A stretch of DNA of 64,000 bases from an uncultured Porphyromonas sp. (GTDB taxonomy: Bacteria > Bacteroidota > Bacteroidia > Bacteroidales > Porphyromonadaceae). Shown piece by piece: positions 17,221-27,143 of the stretch; position 1 is the stretch's first letter; each line of letters begins with the position of its first letter. The position numbers and the translations under genes were made by a program. Below the pieces are notes generated by a model that saw nothing but the letters and a program-made list of their open reading frames with translations, searched no databases and had not been told where the DNA came from. The DNA is taken from assembly GCF_902489635.1 (NCBI RefSeq), contig NZ_CABUAN010000002.1:1-64000 (forward strand). The letters run 5' to 3'.

Positions 17221-19245
17221 ATGTCCTTCCAACTAACCTCAAAGTATAAGCCGACGGGCGACCAACCGGAGGCTATTGCTCAGCTCTCGCAGGGAGTGCG
17301 TGATGGGTTGCCTCATCAGACGCTCCTCGGTGTGACGGGCTCGGGCAAGACCTTTACGATCGCCAATGTGATCCAGCAGGTGGACCGCCCGACGCTGGTC
17401 ATTAGCCACAACAAGACGTTGGCAGCGCAGCTGTATAGTGAGTTCAAAGCGTTCTTTCCCAACAATGCGGTAGAGTACTTCGTCTCCTACTACGACTACT
17501 ACCAGCCCGAAGCTTATCTGATCAATACGGATACCTATATAGAGAAGGACATGGCGATCAATGCAGAGCTGGACAAGCTACGACTACGTGCTACCGCTTC
17601 GCTTCTCTCGGGTCGTCGCGATGTAATTGTGGTCGCCTCGGTATCCTGCATCTATGGTATGGCCAATCCGAATGACTTTGAGAATAAGATCATCAAGCTG
17701 GAGGTGGGCATGCAGATCGAGCGGGACGTGCTGATGCGACGCCTGGCGGAGTCTTACTATGTCAATAACAAGGCGGACTTCGTGAGTGGTTCCTTTCGGG
17801 TCAAGGGAGATACGATCGACATCTTTCCCGCCATCGAGTCCTTCGAGGGGGTTGCTTACCGCATCGAGCTCTGGGATGACGAGATCGATCGGATCACCAT
17901 CATCGACCCTGTCTCGGCTGAGAGCCAGGGGACGCTAGATAGTCTACGCATCTACCCCGCCAACCTCTTTGTAACAACGGAGGAGCAGACGCAGCGTGCT
18001 ATCGTGGAGATCAAGAAGGATCTGGCCGACCGCACAGCAGAGCTGGAGCGCGAGGGGCATCTCTTTGAGGCGAAGCGACTCTACGAACGGGTCTCCTACG
18101 ATCTGGAGATGATCAAGGCGGTGGGCTACTGCTCGGGCATTGAGAATTACTCGCGCTACTTCGACGGTCGCAAGCCGGGCGAGCGACCCTTCTGCTTGAT
18201 GGACTACTTCCCCGATGACTATCTCCTAGTCATTGACGAGAGCCACGTATCGATACCGCAGATACGCGCCATGTATGGCGGAGACAAGGCGCGCAAGACC
18301 ACCTTGGTGGAGTATGGCTTTCGCCTGCCAGCAGCTTTGGACAATAGGCCCTTGGAGTTTGAGGAGTTTGTCAATCTGACCAACCAAGTGATCTACGTCA
18401 GTGCCACGCCAGCTGACTACGAGCTCAACATGAGCGAGGGCGTGGTGGTCGAGCAGGTGATACGCCCTACGGGACTACTAGACCCGCCCATCGAGATCCG
18501 CCCCACGGAGCATCAGGTGGACGATCTGATGGAGGAGATCGTCATACGCACGGAGCGCAACGAGCGGACGCTCGTCACGACCCTGACGAAGCGTATGGCG
18601 GAGGAGCTGAGCGACTACCTCATACGAGCGGGCATCAAGTGCGCCTACATACACAGCGACGTGGACACGCTAGAGCGTATTCAGATTATGGACAGCCTAC
18701 GTGAGGGGGCTTACGATGTCTTGGTCGGGGTCAACCTGCTTCGTGAGGGGTTGGACTTTCCTGAGGTGTCGCTCGTGGCGATCCTCGATGCGGACAAGGA
18801 GGGCTTCCTCCGCTCGCATCGATCGCTCACCCAGACGGCTGGACGTGCTGCACGCAACGTGCATGGGCTGGTTATCTTCTATGCAGATAGTATCACCGAC
18901 AGCATGCAGGCGACCATCGACGAGACCAACCGCCGCCGTGCTAAGCAGATAGCCTACAATGAGGCGCATAACATCACCCCGACGCAGGTGGTGAGCAAGC
19001 GAACGAATGCGCTCTCGCAGGAGGGCTATGTAACAACAAAAACCTCGGCACAAGCTGAAGCTTATGTCGAGGAAGAGATAGCTGTCGCCTCACCTGTCGC
19101 TGAGTACCTCACGCAGGACAAGCTCCCAGACCTGATCGAGCAGGTACGCAAGCAGATGTATGCGGCTGCCAAGGAGCTCAACTTCGTCGAAGCTGCACGT
19201 CTACGCGACGAAATGTACGCCCTGCAGAGTCGACTAGAGAAGTAA
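17221..19245 (+). CDS. uvrB: Excinuclease ABC subunit B
   Basis: UvrB, the damage-verifying helicase-like subunit of nucleotide excision repair; it takes DNA from UvrA and recruits UvrC. Its 674 residues are full length. Visible motifs: Walker A GVTGSGKT (about residues 38-45), the beta-hairpin YYDYYQPEAY that inserts into the duplex (about 92-101), Walker B with LVIDESHVS (about 338-346), motif VI QTAGRAARN (about 541-549), and the C-terminal UVR domain for UvrC contact (QVRKQMYAAAKELNFVEAARLRDEM). It converges on holA with a 29-base gap. Confidence 0.98.
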   Translation: MSFQLTSKYKPTGDQPEAIAQLSQGVRDGLPHQTLLGVTGSGKTFTIANVIQQVDRPTLVISHNKTLAAQLYSEFKAFFPNNAVEYFVSYYDYYQPEAYLINTDTYIEKDMAINAELDKLRLRATASLLSGRRDVIVVASVSCIYGMANPNDFENKIIKLEVGMQIERDVLMRRLAESYYVNNKADFVSGSFRVKGDTIDIFPAIESFEGVAYRIELWDDEIDRITIIDPVSAESQGTLDSLRIYPANLFVTTEEQTQRAIVEIKKDLADRTAELEREGHLFEAKRLYERVSYDLEMIKAVGYCSGIENYSRYFDGRKPGERPFCLMDYFPDDYLLVIDESHVSIPQIRAMYGGDKARKTTLVEYGFRLPAALDNRPLEFEEFVNLTNQVIYVSATPADYELNMSEGVVVEQVIRPTGLLDPPIEIRPTEHQVDDLMEEIVIRTERNERTLVTTLTKRMAEELSDYLIRAGIKCAYIHSDVDTLERIQIMDSLREGAYDVLVGVNLLREGLDFPEVSLVAILDADKEGFLRSHRSLTQTAGRAARNVHGLVIFYADSITDSMQATIDETNRRRAKQIAYNEAHNITPTQVVSKRTNALSQEGYVTTKTSAQAEAYVEEEIAVASPVAEYLTQDKLPDLIEQVRKQMYAAAKELNFVEAARLRDEMYALQSRLEK

Positions 19246-19274
19246 CCTGCGAAGTCTAGAGCGAGAGCATTCAC

Positions 19275-20324
19275 TTAGTACTTTAGCGCAAAGATCTGCG
19301 TCAGGAGGTCTAGGTAGATGGTGCGTGCTGAGGCATTGACCCCGTGGGCACCCTTGGCGTCACCGTCGGCACGTCGTATGGCGGAGATAATGTTGAGCGT
19401 TTGCTGCTTAGAGTAGAGACGCATAGCCGACTGGTACATGCGTGCCATCGACTCATACTTCAGGTTGAGTGCCTCCTGTATGTTTTTCTGACTATTGGAC
19501 GGCAGGTAGTGCGCTACCATCAGATTGGCAAAGAAGCCGTAGAGCGAAGCGACGATCTGCGGTACGGGGTATCGCTTTTCGTCCTCCGCCATGGCCAGTG
19601 CTATCTGCAGAGCCTCATCGTCCTTGCGTCGCTGCACCGCATTGAGCAAGTCGTAAGGACCGTACTTGCGCGACTTGCTCACCACCTGCTGCACCATGGC
19701 ACGTGAGATGAGTCCGCCGGCGCCCTTGGCTGGTATGGCTAGCTTTTGCAGCTCCGAGTAGAGCGTCTCTAGGTCATATCCGACCCGCTCGATCAGCGTC
19801 GAGATCGCTTGCGGAGCCAGCTGCAAGCCTAGCCCCTCAGCCATCCGGATCATCGCCTCTCTCAGTTCGTTATCACGCCTGACGGGTGTCGACTCGATGA
19901 GCGCCACCTGCGACTTGAGCGCCTGCGCATTCTTCTTGGCTGCTGCGGGGAGCGCGTCGTGGTATAATATAAGGAGTGTGGTACCCTCGGCAAAGGTGGT
20001 CGCATCGCGTATCAGCTCGGCAATGCCGTACGGCTTCTTGAGGACGCTACTCTTCTTAAGATCCTGCGCATCACGCAAGACGATGAGACGCTTCGGCGCA
20101 AACATGGAGAAAGTCTGCGCCTGCTGAAGTACCTCGGGAGCTGTCGTCTCGGAGCCGAAGTAGACGACCAGCTGGGTCGTGCGCTCCTCCTGAGGAATGT
20201 AGTTCTCGACGACCAGCTCCTCTAGGCGATTGATGTAGTAGCTCTCCTCTCCGTAGCCAAGCACGAGGGGCGGGAGCGGTTGACCCGACCGGATCAGGTC
20301 ACTAATCTGTACGAGTTCAGTCAT
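19275..20324 (-). CDS. holA: DNA polymerase III subunit delta
   Basis: Delta subunit of the clamp loader, which opens the sliding clamp during loading. A 349-residue protein of normal family length. The N-terminal part (LVLGYGEESYYINRLEELV) is the typical start of HolA, with FSMFAPKRLIVLRDAQDLKK and TTLLILYHDALP marking the AAA-like domain I. Domain III at the C-terminus has YPVPQIVASLYGFFANLM and SMARMYQSAMRLYSKQQTLNIISAIRRADGDAKG, quoted in parts, the clamp-loader collar helices. It is transcribed alone from a TACCTTTG promoter on the minus strand (20392-20399). Confidence 0.93.
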   Translation of the reverse strand: MTELVQISDLIRSGQPLPPLVLGYGEESYYINRLEELVVENYIPQEERTTQLVVYFGSETTAPEVLQQAQTFSMFAPKRLIVLRDAQDLKKSSVLKKPYGIAELIRDATTFAEGTTLLILYHDALPAAAKKNAQALKSQVALIESTPVRRDNELREAMIRMAEGLGLQLAPQAISTLIERVGYDLETLYSELQKLAIPAKGAGGLISRAMVQQVVSKSRKYGPYDLLNAVQRRKDDEALQIALAMAEDEKRYPVPQIVASLYGFFANLMVAHYLPSNSQKNIQEALNLKYESMARMYQSAMRLYSKQQTLNIISAIRRADGDAKGAHGVNASARTIYLDLLTQIFALKY

Positions 20325-20391
20325 AGCTGCATCTTCCTATCGATCGGAGACGATACCCACCATCGTACCGTCTCCGCTTTGCGTTGCACAG

Positions 20392-20399
20392 CAAAGGTA
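20392..20399 (-). promoter_or_regulatory. -7 promoter element (TACCTTTG) of holA
   Basis: Reverse-strand TACCTTTG, 68 bases upstream of the holA start at 20324. Confidence 0.6.
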
Positions 20400-20475
20400 G
20401 TGAATTGATCTGAGCCACGGGATTGGCTCTTCTTACTTGAATGTCCACAGCGCATACCCCCCGCTAACCCAGCTT

Positions 20476-23400
20476 TCACTTGAGGCGAAGATTAGAACCG
20501 ACCGCCTCAACGGTGCCAGCCTCTATCATCGCGGCCAAGGCATCTGAAAAAGCCGCATCGACGTTGCTGCCCCTGCGATTGAAGCCTAGCTTGCGAGCCG
20601 CTAGGAGCGTCAAGCTATCCTGGCTCAGAGCTACTTGCTCTCTGAGAGTCTCGCTAAGTGCGTTTATCAGCTCCACACGAGGTATGTTCGCCACCTCTCT
20701 CCCAGAGTCTGTACGATAGGTGTGGTAGTCGCTACTATCCTCCTTGCTGAGCCATATAGCTTCGCTTTCGTCTTGATAGAAGGGAGTGAGTAGCTCCTTG
20801 ACAGTAGCCTGCAAGGTCGGGGTGACACGCCCCACAGCTGTGAGGGTAGCGACTCTCTTGCAGAGGAGTGCGAAGGTGATCGGCTGCTCGGTGGCGATAA
20901 TATTTCGAACGAGCTGAGCCATATCACGCATAGAGCCCCTTGCCGTGGCTTCTGCTATGGAGTAGCTCCGATACTGCTGCCCTTGGGTTGTCTCCTCGAC
21001 GAGCTGCTCCTGAGAAATGTCAAAGTGCGCCTTGGGAGTAGCCTTGACCTCTACGGGTGTGGCGAGTGCCGTAGCGAGACGCTCTTCTATTCGACTCAGT
21101 ACACGTTCCTTATTATTGAACCAGTCGACGCTCCACACCCTCATGACCTGCCACTGGAGGGCAGATAGTACGGAGGGCTGCCCCACCTCTCGATCTCTGG
21201 TGGTGGGCGTTTTGTTATAGCTCTCCCCATCGAGAAGTATGCCGAGACGATAGACCTCGGGGTCTTGCGGGTCACAGATAGCGACTTTCACTCTAAAGCT
21301 AGAGCGCCCCACATTCGTCTTGACCTGATGTCCTCTGGCGGCTAGCTCGGCAGCGATTTGATCAGCCAGCAGAGTGTCGCTGCTCTCCGCCTGTGTCTGC
21401 GAGTAGGTGGGCAGGGACTGAGTCTCAGCATATAGGAGGAAGTCCTTGAGACCTTTTACACCCAGCGCCTTGGATCGGCGTAGGTCAATGTCTGCGGAGC
21501 GAAGCGTAGAGAAGATGTACATCTCTTGTCTTGCACGGCTCACGGCGACATTGAGTCTTCGCTCACCGCCCGCATTATTTAGCGGACCAAAGTTCATCGA
21601 CACCTTGCCCTCCTTGTCGGGTCCGTAACCTATGGAAAAGAGGATGATATCTCGCTCATCACCCTGGACGTTCTCCAGGTTTTTGACAAAGATCGGCTCA
21701 GGCATCTGGTCAACGATCTCTTGCAGCGCTGGCTCACGATCTAGCTGCGCCTGTAGCATATCCTCTATCAGTCCTTGCTGAGCTACACTAAAGGATATCA
21801 CGCCTATACTCTTCGTCCACAGCTCAGGATCTCGCAGTCTGCGTATCACCTCTCGTATGATGGCTTCTGCCTCTGCGGCATTGGTGCGTCGGCCACCCTT
21901 GTCGTAGTAGCCCTCTATGGGTACGTGATAGACTTTTGTGTTCTGGTCATCTACTGAGGGGAAGGTGATGAGCGACCCATCGTAGTACTCACTATTAGAG
22001 AAGGCTATCAAGCTCTCGTGCCTAGAGCGGTAGTGCCAAGACAGCTGGAGGGCGGGTATCTCTAGCGTGCGACAATCCTCGAGGATGCTCTCCATGTCGT
22101 CTATATAAGCTTCCTCAACATCTACATTGGAGGTGGCGAAAAAGCTCGTCGGTGGCATCTGCTTAGGGTCGCCCACGACGATGAGTGCTTTGCCTCGAGC
22201 TATAGCCCCCACCGCCTCACTGGTAGGCATCTGAGACGCCTCGTCGAAGATGACTAGGTCAAACTGTTCCTGCGTCATGTCTGTATACTGCGCCACACTC
22301 ATGGGGCTCATGAGCATACAGGGGCAAAGCCGAGGAAGTAGCGTGGGTATCTGTGCAAAGAGTTCGCGCAGAGAGACGCCTCGTCCGCCATTACTAATGT
22401 TGCGATTGAGTAGACCGATCTCACTGCCAGATACCACATCGTCGGTCATCCGTGGAATGCCTGCTGCTAATCGTGCATACAGCTCCTTTTGGGTCAGCAG
22501 CTGGAACTCTTGGATCATCGTCCGGTAAGACTGTATCACCTGATCGAAGATCATCCCCTCAAAGGTTGCCAGCACCTCAGAGCGTCTGATACGCTCCTCC
22601 GCCTTGTACTTGAAGAGTGCCTTCATAAAGGCATCCTTGATCTGAGCGGGCTGATGCTCCTCCTGATACATGGTCCTTACGACGCAGCCGAGACCATGAG
22701 ACTCCAGTTCATCGGCGTACTCAGACCAGTGTAGCCAGTCTCGCATCTTGTCTGAGTGGGTGCTCCAGCGGTCTAGCTGATCGATAGACTCCTCTATCGT
22801 AGCGGCCTCTGGCATCGTATCTTCTGGAGTCTCTAGCCCGAAGTGGCGGGATAAGATAGTCCTTAGCTGTTCGATCTCCTCGTGCCTCTTGTGATAAAGG
22901 GTTAGGTCATCGATCAACTTGTCTACCTCAGGCTCGGTGATGAATGCGTTGAACTGCTTGAGCCGCTTCATGAAGCTGCGCTTGGCAAAAAAGCGCGGAA
23001 TGAACCACTTAGCCTTTGCCGCACGCCACTCCGTACGGAGCTGCTCTACGTCTTGTGCTAGGATCTCTGGGGCATTGTCTCTCACTATTTGCTCTTGCTG
23101 CTCCTTCGTCTGCTGGAGATCCTCACGATGCGTGAGTGTTTGCCTCAGAGTCTCTTGGCTACGACGCATCTCCTCCACGACCCCTGAGCTATCTGTCAGC
23201 ATGGCTCGGTCTAGTCTGAGCCCCTTCAGGGGGTGGATCGCAGGCTGTCCGACCAACTTCACGACGGTCTCTAGCCGTGCGCCTAGTAGCTCCTCGACCC
23301 CTCTGACGCCTTCCGTCATCAGGAGCTGATCCAGCGGCTCCTCAAAGGTGAAGCTTGCCAAAGGCTCTACCTCTAAGCTCTCATAGTGTAGGATATACTC

Positions 23401-25785
23401 GTATAGAGAGAGCTTGTCCTGAGGATCTTTGTCGTGCAGCGCATTCATATAGTCTATGAGCTGCTTGCGCATCTCAAAGATCTTGTCTGCCTGCGCCTGA
23501 AAGCCCTCAGGTGGTAGGATGTGCGCTACTTTTAGTGCCTCTTCGAGCTGGGTGAGGACATGCCTTTTGGTTGCTTTATTGGAGTGTAGCTCTAGGCAAA
23601 ACGGTCCTAGTCCTATTTTCTCTAGTCTACTCTGCACGACATCCAGTGCGGCCATCTTTTGCGCTACGAAGAGCACCCTCTTGCCCTGATAGAGCGCATT
23701 GGCTATTAGGTTGGTGATCGTCTGCGACTTGCCTGTGCCTGGAGGACCATAGAGGACGAAGGAGTGTCCCTTGCCCCCCTCTATGATGGCAGCTATCTGC
23801 GATGAGTCAGCTGTCAGCGGTAGAGCTAGTCCTGCGGGCGAGGTCTCTTTGTCTAGTTGCCTTAGATCTGCGGTGCTCTCTTCGGGATGCCAAGTGAGCT
23901 TGCCCTCTACGAGACTATTTAGGATATCATGCTCTCGGAGCGTCTCATGGTTAGCATGGATATCATTCCACATGAGGTACTTGCTAAAGGAGAATATACC
24001 CAAGAGGCACTCCTCCTCTACGTCCCATCTCTTCTGCTCCTTGAGCGCATCACGTATTGTGGCAAATATGAGCGACACATCGACACCACTCTCATCTCTA
24101 GGCAGCGGGTCTAGACCTCCGATGGAGATGTCATAGTTTTGTCTTAGAAACTCTATCAGCGTGACGTTGAGGAGTATCTCCTCGTCTCTAGTCCTGACGC
24201 AGTACTTACCTCTCTTGTAGACCATCTCCACAGGCAGGAGCAGTATCGGGGCATAGCGCGCCGTCTCGCTCCGCTCTGTCTCAAACCACCGGAGCGTGCC
24301 GATGGCCAGGTAGAGGGAGTTAGCACCCGTCTCTTCAATAGAGCTGCGCGCCACCTTGTAAATGTTCTTAAGGATGTCATTGGTCTCAGCTTCTGTCTTG
24401 TAGGTGTGCAGCGTACAATGCGCTATATCATTGCGGATCAATTCCTCTAACTGCGGATAGAGCTTAGAGCGGACGATCTGCTCTGAAGAGTCAAAGGAGA
24501 GCTCTACGTTTGGCTTACAAGCAACGGTGTACTCCTTACCATCCTGTAGATAGTCCTCGATGCTTGCCACATCAAAGGATATGAACTGTATACCTCTGCG
24601 ACGTAGATTGGTATTGAGGAGCGAGTTGCGTAGAGAGAAGTCGAGCAACTTGCGCTCCCAGATGTCAAACTTCGTCAGCTCCTTCTTACTATCCGCTATA
24701 TGAGTCAGATCGTAGCGATCATGCTCTACGACATTGATGACACACTCCTCATGCGCTACGCCTGCGGCGGCAACGGCGTAGTTGCCCTCAGCTAGAGCCT
24801 TCGATGGCAGAGGTCGTATGCCCTCTAGTCTACATCGCTTGACATCGATAAAGATGTCAAAGAGTGCGTGATCTGCTAGGTTGAGCTCTGCAATCTGGAT
24901 CGCTTGCTCGAAGGAGGTCTGCTCGCTAGTCAGCTTCGTACACTCTAGCACCAGCATCTCGCTGATACCTTGCGAACACTTCTTCTCTATAAAGGAGGCG
25001 TCGTCAGAGACCCCTACGAGGGCGCAGTCATCCACAAGCCATACACCCAGATAGGCATGCCCTTTCTGTAGGATCACGACGCTATTCAGACCGATGCTCT
25101 CGAGTACGCTAGCCATCAGCAGTGTCAGCTCGATACAGTTACCTATCTTAGTCGCTAAGACCTGATCAGGCATGGTGATGCGTTGCCCTATGACCTCATA
25201 GCTTGCAGGTATAGCGCGATAGACGATCCCCTCCTGATGAAGGGTCGCAAAGAGCGCAGCCACTTGTAGACGCACCTCATTGGGATTGCCTGACTGGTAC
25301 TCAGTTAGCGCGGAGGAGCCTGTCATACGCTTGAGCGTCGCGGCCACCTTGAGCGTTAGCGCCGTGATAGCGGGGTGATTTGGCGTGATGAAGGAGACCA
25401 GCATCTGTGGCAAAATCACCGACCCCAGCCAGTGGTCATACGGCATCATCTCTAGCGAAAAAGTCTCCTGCCCCACACGCTCGCCCTGGCTTGTCACCGT
25501 AATCGTAAAGTTCGTAACTATGCGCTCCGTGAGCGCAGCCAGCTTACCACCATCAGGGACAATCTCAAAGGGCACTATACGTACCGTCTCGTCAGGACTA
25601 ACCTGCAAGATCTCTGTACTCTCGTACGGAGTCACATACTCCCCCTCGCAGAGCACCTGCACATCCTCCAGTGGGGCCGCAGAGGTATTGACGATGTCGA
25701 CCGACTGGCAGATGGGGATCTTGTTGTGACACAAGGCATAGTTGACGACTTTCAGGTACTCGACATTGATCTTGACGCTCTTCAT
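20476..25785 (-). CDS. Giant DUF4011/superfamily 1 helicase with REase-like and DUF3320 domains
   Basis: A 1769-residue protein. About residues 190-260 look like a transglutaminase-like domain (IGNCIELTLLMAS, then GHAYLGVW). DUF4011 follows (LLDFSLRNSLLNTNLRRRG, near 385-405). The SF1 helicase core has Walker A YGPPGTGKS (about 680), DEASQMP (about 1180), LNVAVSRARQEM (about 1415). Near 1490-1545 is a Vsr/MTES_1575-type nuclease-like domain (GILLDGESYNK, TTRDREVGQPSVLSALQW, RVWSVDWF). The tail is DUF3320-like. Such proteins occur in defence islands and are suspected nucleases against foreign DNA. Oddity: the usual 'F+ID' strand reads FRVKVAI, so one expected acidic residue is Lys. Sits 23 bases downstream of the AMP nucleosidase gene. 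Confidence 0.85.
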   Translation of the reverse strand: MKSVKINVEYLKVVNYALCHNKIPICQSVDIVNTSAAPLEDVQVLCEGEYVTPYESTEILQVSPDETVRIVPFEIVPDGGKLAALTERIVTNFTITVTSQGERVGQETFSLEMMPYDHWLGSVILPQMLVSFITPNHPAITALTLKVAATLKRMTGSSALTEYQSGNPNEVRLQVAALFATLHQEGIVYRAIPASYEVIGQRITMPDQVLATKIGNCIELTLLMASVLESIGLNSVVILQKGHAYLGVWLVDDCALVGVSDDASFIEKKCSQGISEMLVLECTKLTSEQTSFEQAIQIAELNLADHALFDIFIDVKRCRLEGIRPLPSKALAEGNYAVAAAGVAHEECVINVVEHDRYDLTHIADSKKELTKFDIWERKLLDFSLRNSLLNTNLRRRGIQFISFDVASIEDYLQDGKEYTVACKPNVELSFDSSEQIVRSKLYPQLEELIRNDIAHCTLHTYKTEAETNDILKNIYKVARSSIEETGANSLYLAIGTLRWFETERSETARYAPILLLPVEMVYKRGKYCVRTRDEEILLNVTLIEFLRQNYDISIGGLDPLPRDESGVDVSLIFATIRDALKEQKRWDVEEECLLGIFSFSKYLMWNDIHANHETLREHDILNSLVEGKLTWHPEESTADLRQLDKETSPAGLALPLTADSSQIAAIIEGGKGHSFVLYGPPGTGKSQTITNLIANALYQGKRVLFVAQKMAALDVVQSRLEKIGLGPFCLELHSNKATKRHVLTQLEEALKVAHILPPEGFQAQADKIFEMRKQLIDYMNALHDKDPQDKLSLYEYILHYESLEVEPLASFTFEEPLDQLLMTEGVRGVEELLGARLETVVKLVGQPAIHPLKGLRLDRAMLTDSSGVVEEMRRSQETLRQTLTHREDLQQTKEQQEQIVRDNAPEILAQDVEQLRTEWRAAKAKWFIPRFFAKRSFMKRLKQFNAFITEPEVDKLIDDLTLYHKRHEEIEQLRTILSRHFGLETPEDTMPEAATIEESIDQLDRWSTHSDKMRDWLHWSEYADELESHGLGCVVRTMYQEEHQPAQIKDAFMKALFKYKAEERIRRSEVLATFEGMIFDQVIQSYRTMIQEFQLLTQKELYARLAAGIPRMTDDVVSGSEIGLLNRNISNGGRGVSLRELFAQIPTLLPRLCPCMLMSPMSVAQYTDMTQEQFDLVIFDEASQMPTSEAVGAIARGKALIVVGDPKQMPPTSFFATSNVDVEEAYIDDMESILEDCRTLEIPALQLSWHYRSRHESLIAFSNSEYYDGSLITFPSVDDQNTKVYHVPIEGYYDKGGRRTNAAEAEAIIREVIRRLRDPELWTKSIGVISFSVAQQGLIEDMLQAQLDREPALQEIVDQMPEPIFVKNLENVQGDERDIILFSIGYGPDKEGKVSMNFGPLNNAGGERRLNVAVSRARQEMYIFSTLRSADIDLRRSKALGVKGLKDFLLYAETQSLPTYSQTQAESSDTLLADQIAAELAARGHQVKTNVGRSSFRVKVAICDPQDPEVYRLGILLDGESYNKTPTTRDREVGQPSVLSALQWQVMRVWSVDWFNNKERVLSRIEERLATALATPVEVKATPKAHFDISQEQLVEETTQGQQYRSYSIAEATARGSMRDMAQLVRNIIATEQPITFALLCKRVATLTAVGRVTPTLQATVKELLTPFYQDESEAIWLSKEDSSDYHTYRTDSGREVANIPRVELINALSETLREQVALSQDSLTLLAARKLGFNRRGSNVDAAFSDALAAMIEAGTVEAVGSNLRLK

Positions 25786-25808
25786 TTTCTCTCTACTATA
25801 ATAATTTA

Positions 25809-26585
25809 CTACCAGTCAAAGACGATACTCTTCATTTCCTCGGGAGATTGGCGGAGGCTCTCGACAGTGCGGATGCCGAGCTGGAGATGCTGCTCGGCGA
25901 AGTGTGCCGTCACGTAGCTATCGCTCTCGTCGCTCTTGACCCCCTCGGGTGTCATCGGCATATCGCTCACCATCAGGAGAGCACCCGTCGGGATGCGGTT
26001 CGCATAGCCCACCGTAAAGAGCGTAGCCGTCTCCATATCTATGGCATCCGCATGGGTCGTGCGCAGGTACTCCTTGAAGTGCTCGTCATGCTCCCAGAGC
26101 CGTCTATTCGTCGTGTAGACCGTCCCTGGCGCATACGATATGCCCGCCTCGAGGAGCGCATTGCTACAAGCCTTGAGCACATTAAAGGAGGGGAGCGACG
26201 GCACCTCACGAGGCATATAGTCATCGCTCGTACCCTCGCCACGTATCGCCGCAATCGGGAGGACGTAGTCCCCCAGCGTCAGCTGCGACTTGAGCCCGCC
26301 ACACTTACCGAGGAAGACTACCGCCCGGGGCTCAATGGCCGAGAGCAGATCCATGATCGTCGCCGCATTAGGACTCCCCATGCCAATGTGTATCATCGTC
26401 ATCTCCGCATTGCCACAGTTTGGCATCGAGGCGCTCTCGCCTAGGATCGGCTCGCCGATCTTCTTGGCAAAAGCTTGCAGGTAGCTCGTGAAGTTGGTCA
26501 GGAGTATGTGTGGCGCAAACTCCTCGAGGCTCCGTGTGGTGTACCTCGTTAACCAATTGGTAGCAATCTCTTTCTTTGTTTTCAT
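25809..26585 (-). CDS. amn: AMP nucleosidase (short form)
   Basis: Hydrolyses AMP to adenine and ribose 5-phosphate, a purine salvage and AMP-level control step. The 258-residue length fits the short Bacteroidetes type that lacks the long N-terminal regulatory domain of the E. coli enzyme. It belongs to the purine/uridine phosphorylase fold: MIHIGMGSPNAATIMDLLSA, VVFLGKCGGLKS, and the nucleoside-binding AIDMETATLFTVGYANRIPTG with Met-Glu in the DMET context (quoted in parts). Its promoter lies face to face with that of the divergent gene at 26640. The helicase gene follows after 23 bases and may be co-transcribed. Confidence 0.9.
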   Translation of the reverse strand: MKTKKEIATNWLTRYTTRSLEEFAPHILLTNFTSYLQAFAKKIGEPILGESASMPNCGNAEMTMIHIGMGSPNAATIMDLLSAIEPRAVVFLGKCGGLKSQLTLGDYVLPIAAIRGEGTSDDYMPREVPSLPSFNVLKACSNALLEAGISYAPGTVYTTNRRLWEHDEHFKEYLRTTHADAIDMETATLFTVGYANRIPTGALLMVSDMPMTPEGVKSDESDSYVTAHFAEQHLQLGIRTVESLRQSPEEMKSIVFDW

Positions 26586-26597
26586 TGGTGGAAATGG

Positions 26598-26639
26598 TAA
26601 CTTTGCACCGTCTAATAGCAGTAGTGCGAAGCAAAGTTA
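26598..26639. promoter_or_regulatory. Face-to-face divergent promoters
   Basis: TAACTTTG on the plus strand (26598-26605) serves the gene at 26640; TAACTTTG on the minus strand (26639-26632) serves the AMP nucleosidase gene. The two elements point towards each other, so the transcripts would overlap by a few bases at their 5' ends. Confidence 0.5.
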
Positions 26640-27116
26640 ATGAAACCCCTCCACTTACCCTCCTACCCTGCTCTCATTGAGGAGCAGTCAGGGCGTTCGG
26701 TCATATATGACGTCTATCGTCAGAGTATGGTCGCGCTAACCCCTGAGGAGTGGGTGCGCCAGCACTTCCTGCACTATCTCACGGATCATCTAGGCTACCC
26801 GCGCCTCTCCATACAGGTGGAGAGCCTCGTCGCCAGCTCCATACGTCAAGACCGCTTTGATGCAATGATCTACGGCCCTGGCGGACGAGTCCTCGCTCTC
26901 ATCGAGTGCAAGGCGCCCGAGGTGCCACTCTCACAGGAGACGGTCAACCAGATCTCGCGCTACAATGCGCACTACCACGCACCGCTCCTGATGATGACCA
27001 ACGGGCTCACCCACCTCGTCCTGCAGATAGACTACGCCACCACCACCGCAAAACCGCTCGCCGAGATACCATCCTACCAGCGAGCCCTCGACATACTCCA
27101 AACCTCAAAGGTCTAA
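26640..27116 (+). CDS. HSDR_N-type nuclease-fold protein
   Basis: A 158-residue cytosolic protein matching the type I restriction enzyme R protein N-terminal-like family (HSDR_N_2), common and conserved in Bacteroidetes as a stand-alone gene. The PD-(D/E)xK pattern is Asp74 (RFDAMIYG) with Glu89-x-Lys91 (ALIECKAP), and a helix SQETVNQISRYN with the conserved Gln and Tyr follows. It could be an active nuclease; its role outside restriction systems is unknown. No specificity or methylase subunit is nearby, so it is not a restriction locus. It may be co-transcribed with the ABC exporter 28 bases downstream. Confidence 0.85.
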   Translation: MKPLHLPSYPALIEEQSGRSVIYDVYRQSMVALTPEEWVRQHFLHYLTDHLGYPRLSIQVESLVASSIRQDRFDAMIYGPGGRVLALIECKAPEVPLSQETVNQISRYNAHYHAPLLMMTNGLTHLVLQIDYATTTAKPLAEIPSYQRALDILQTSKV

Positions 27117-27143
27117 TCTCTAACTTCTAACCTCTAAAGTCTC

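Noticed and set aside
26640..27116. Type I restriction system
   Set aside because: Only a stand-alone HSDR_N-like protein; no methylase, specificity or helicase subunit is adjacent.
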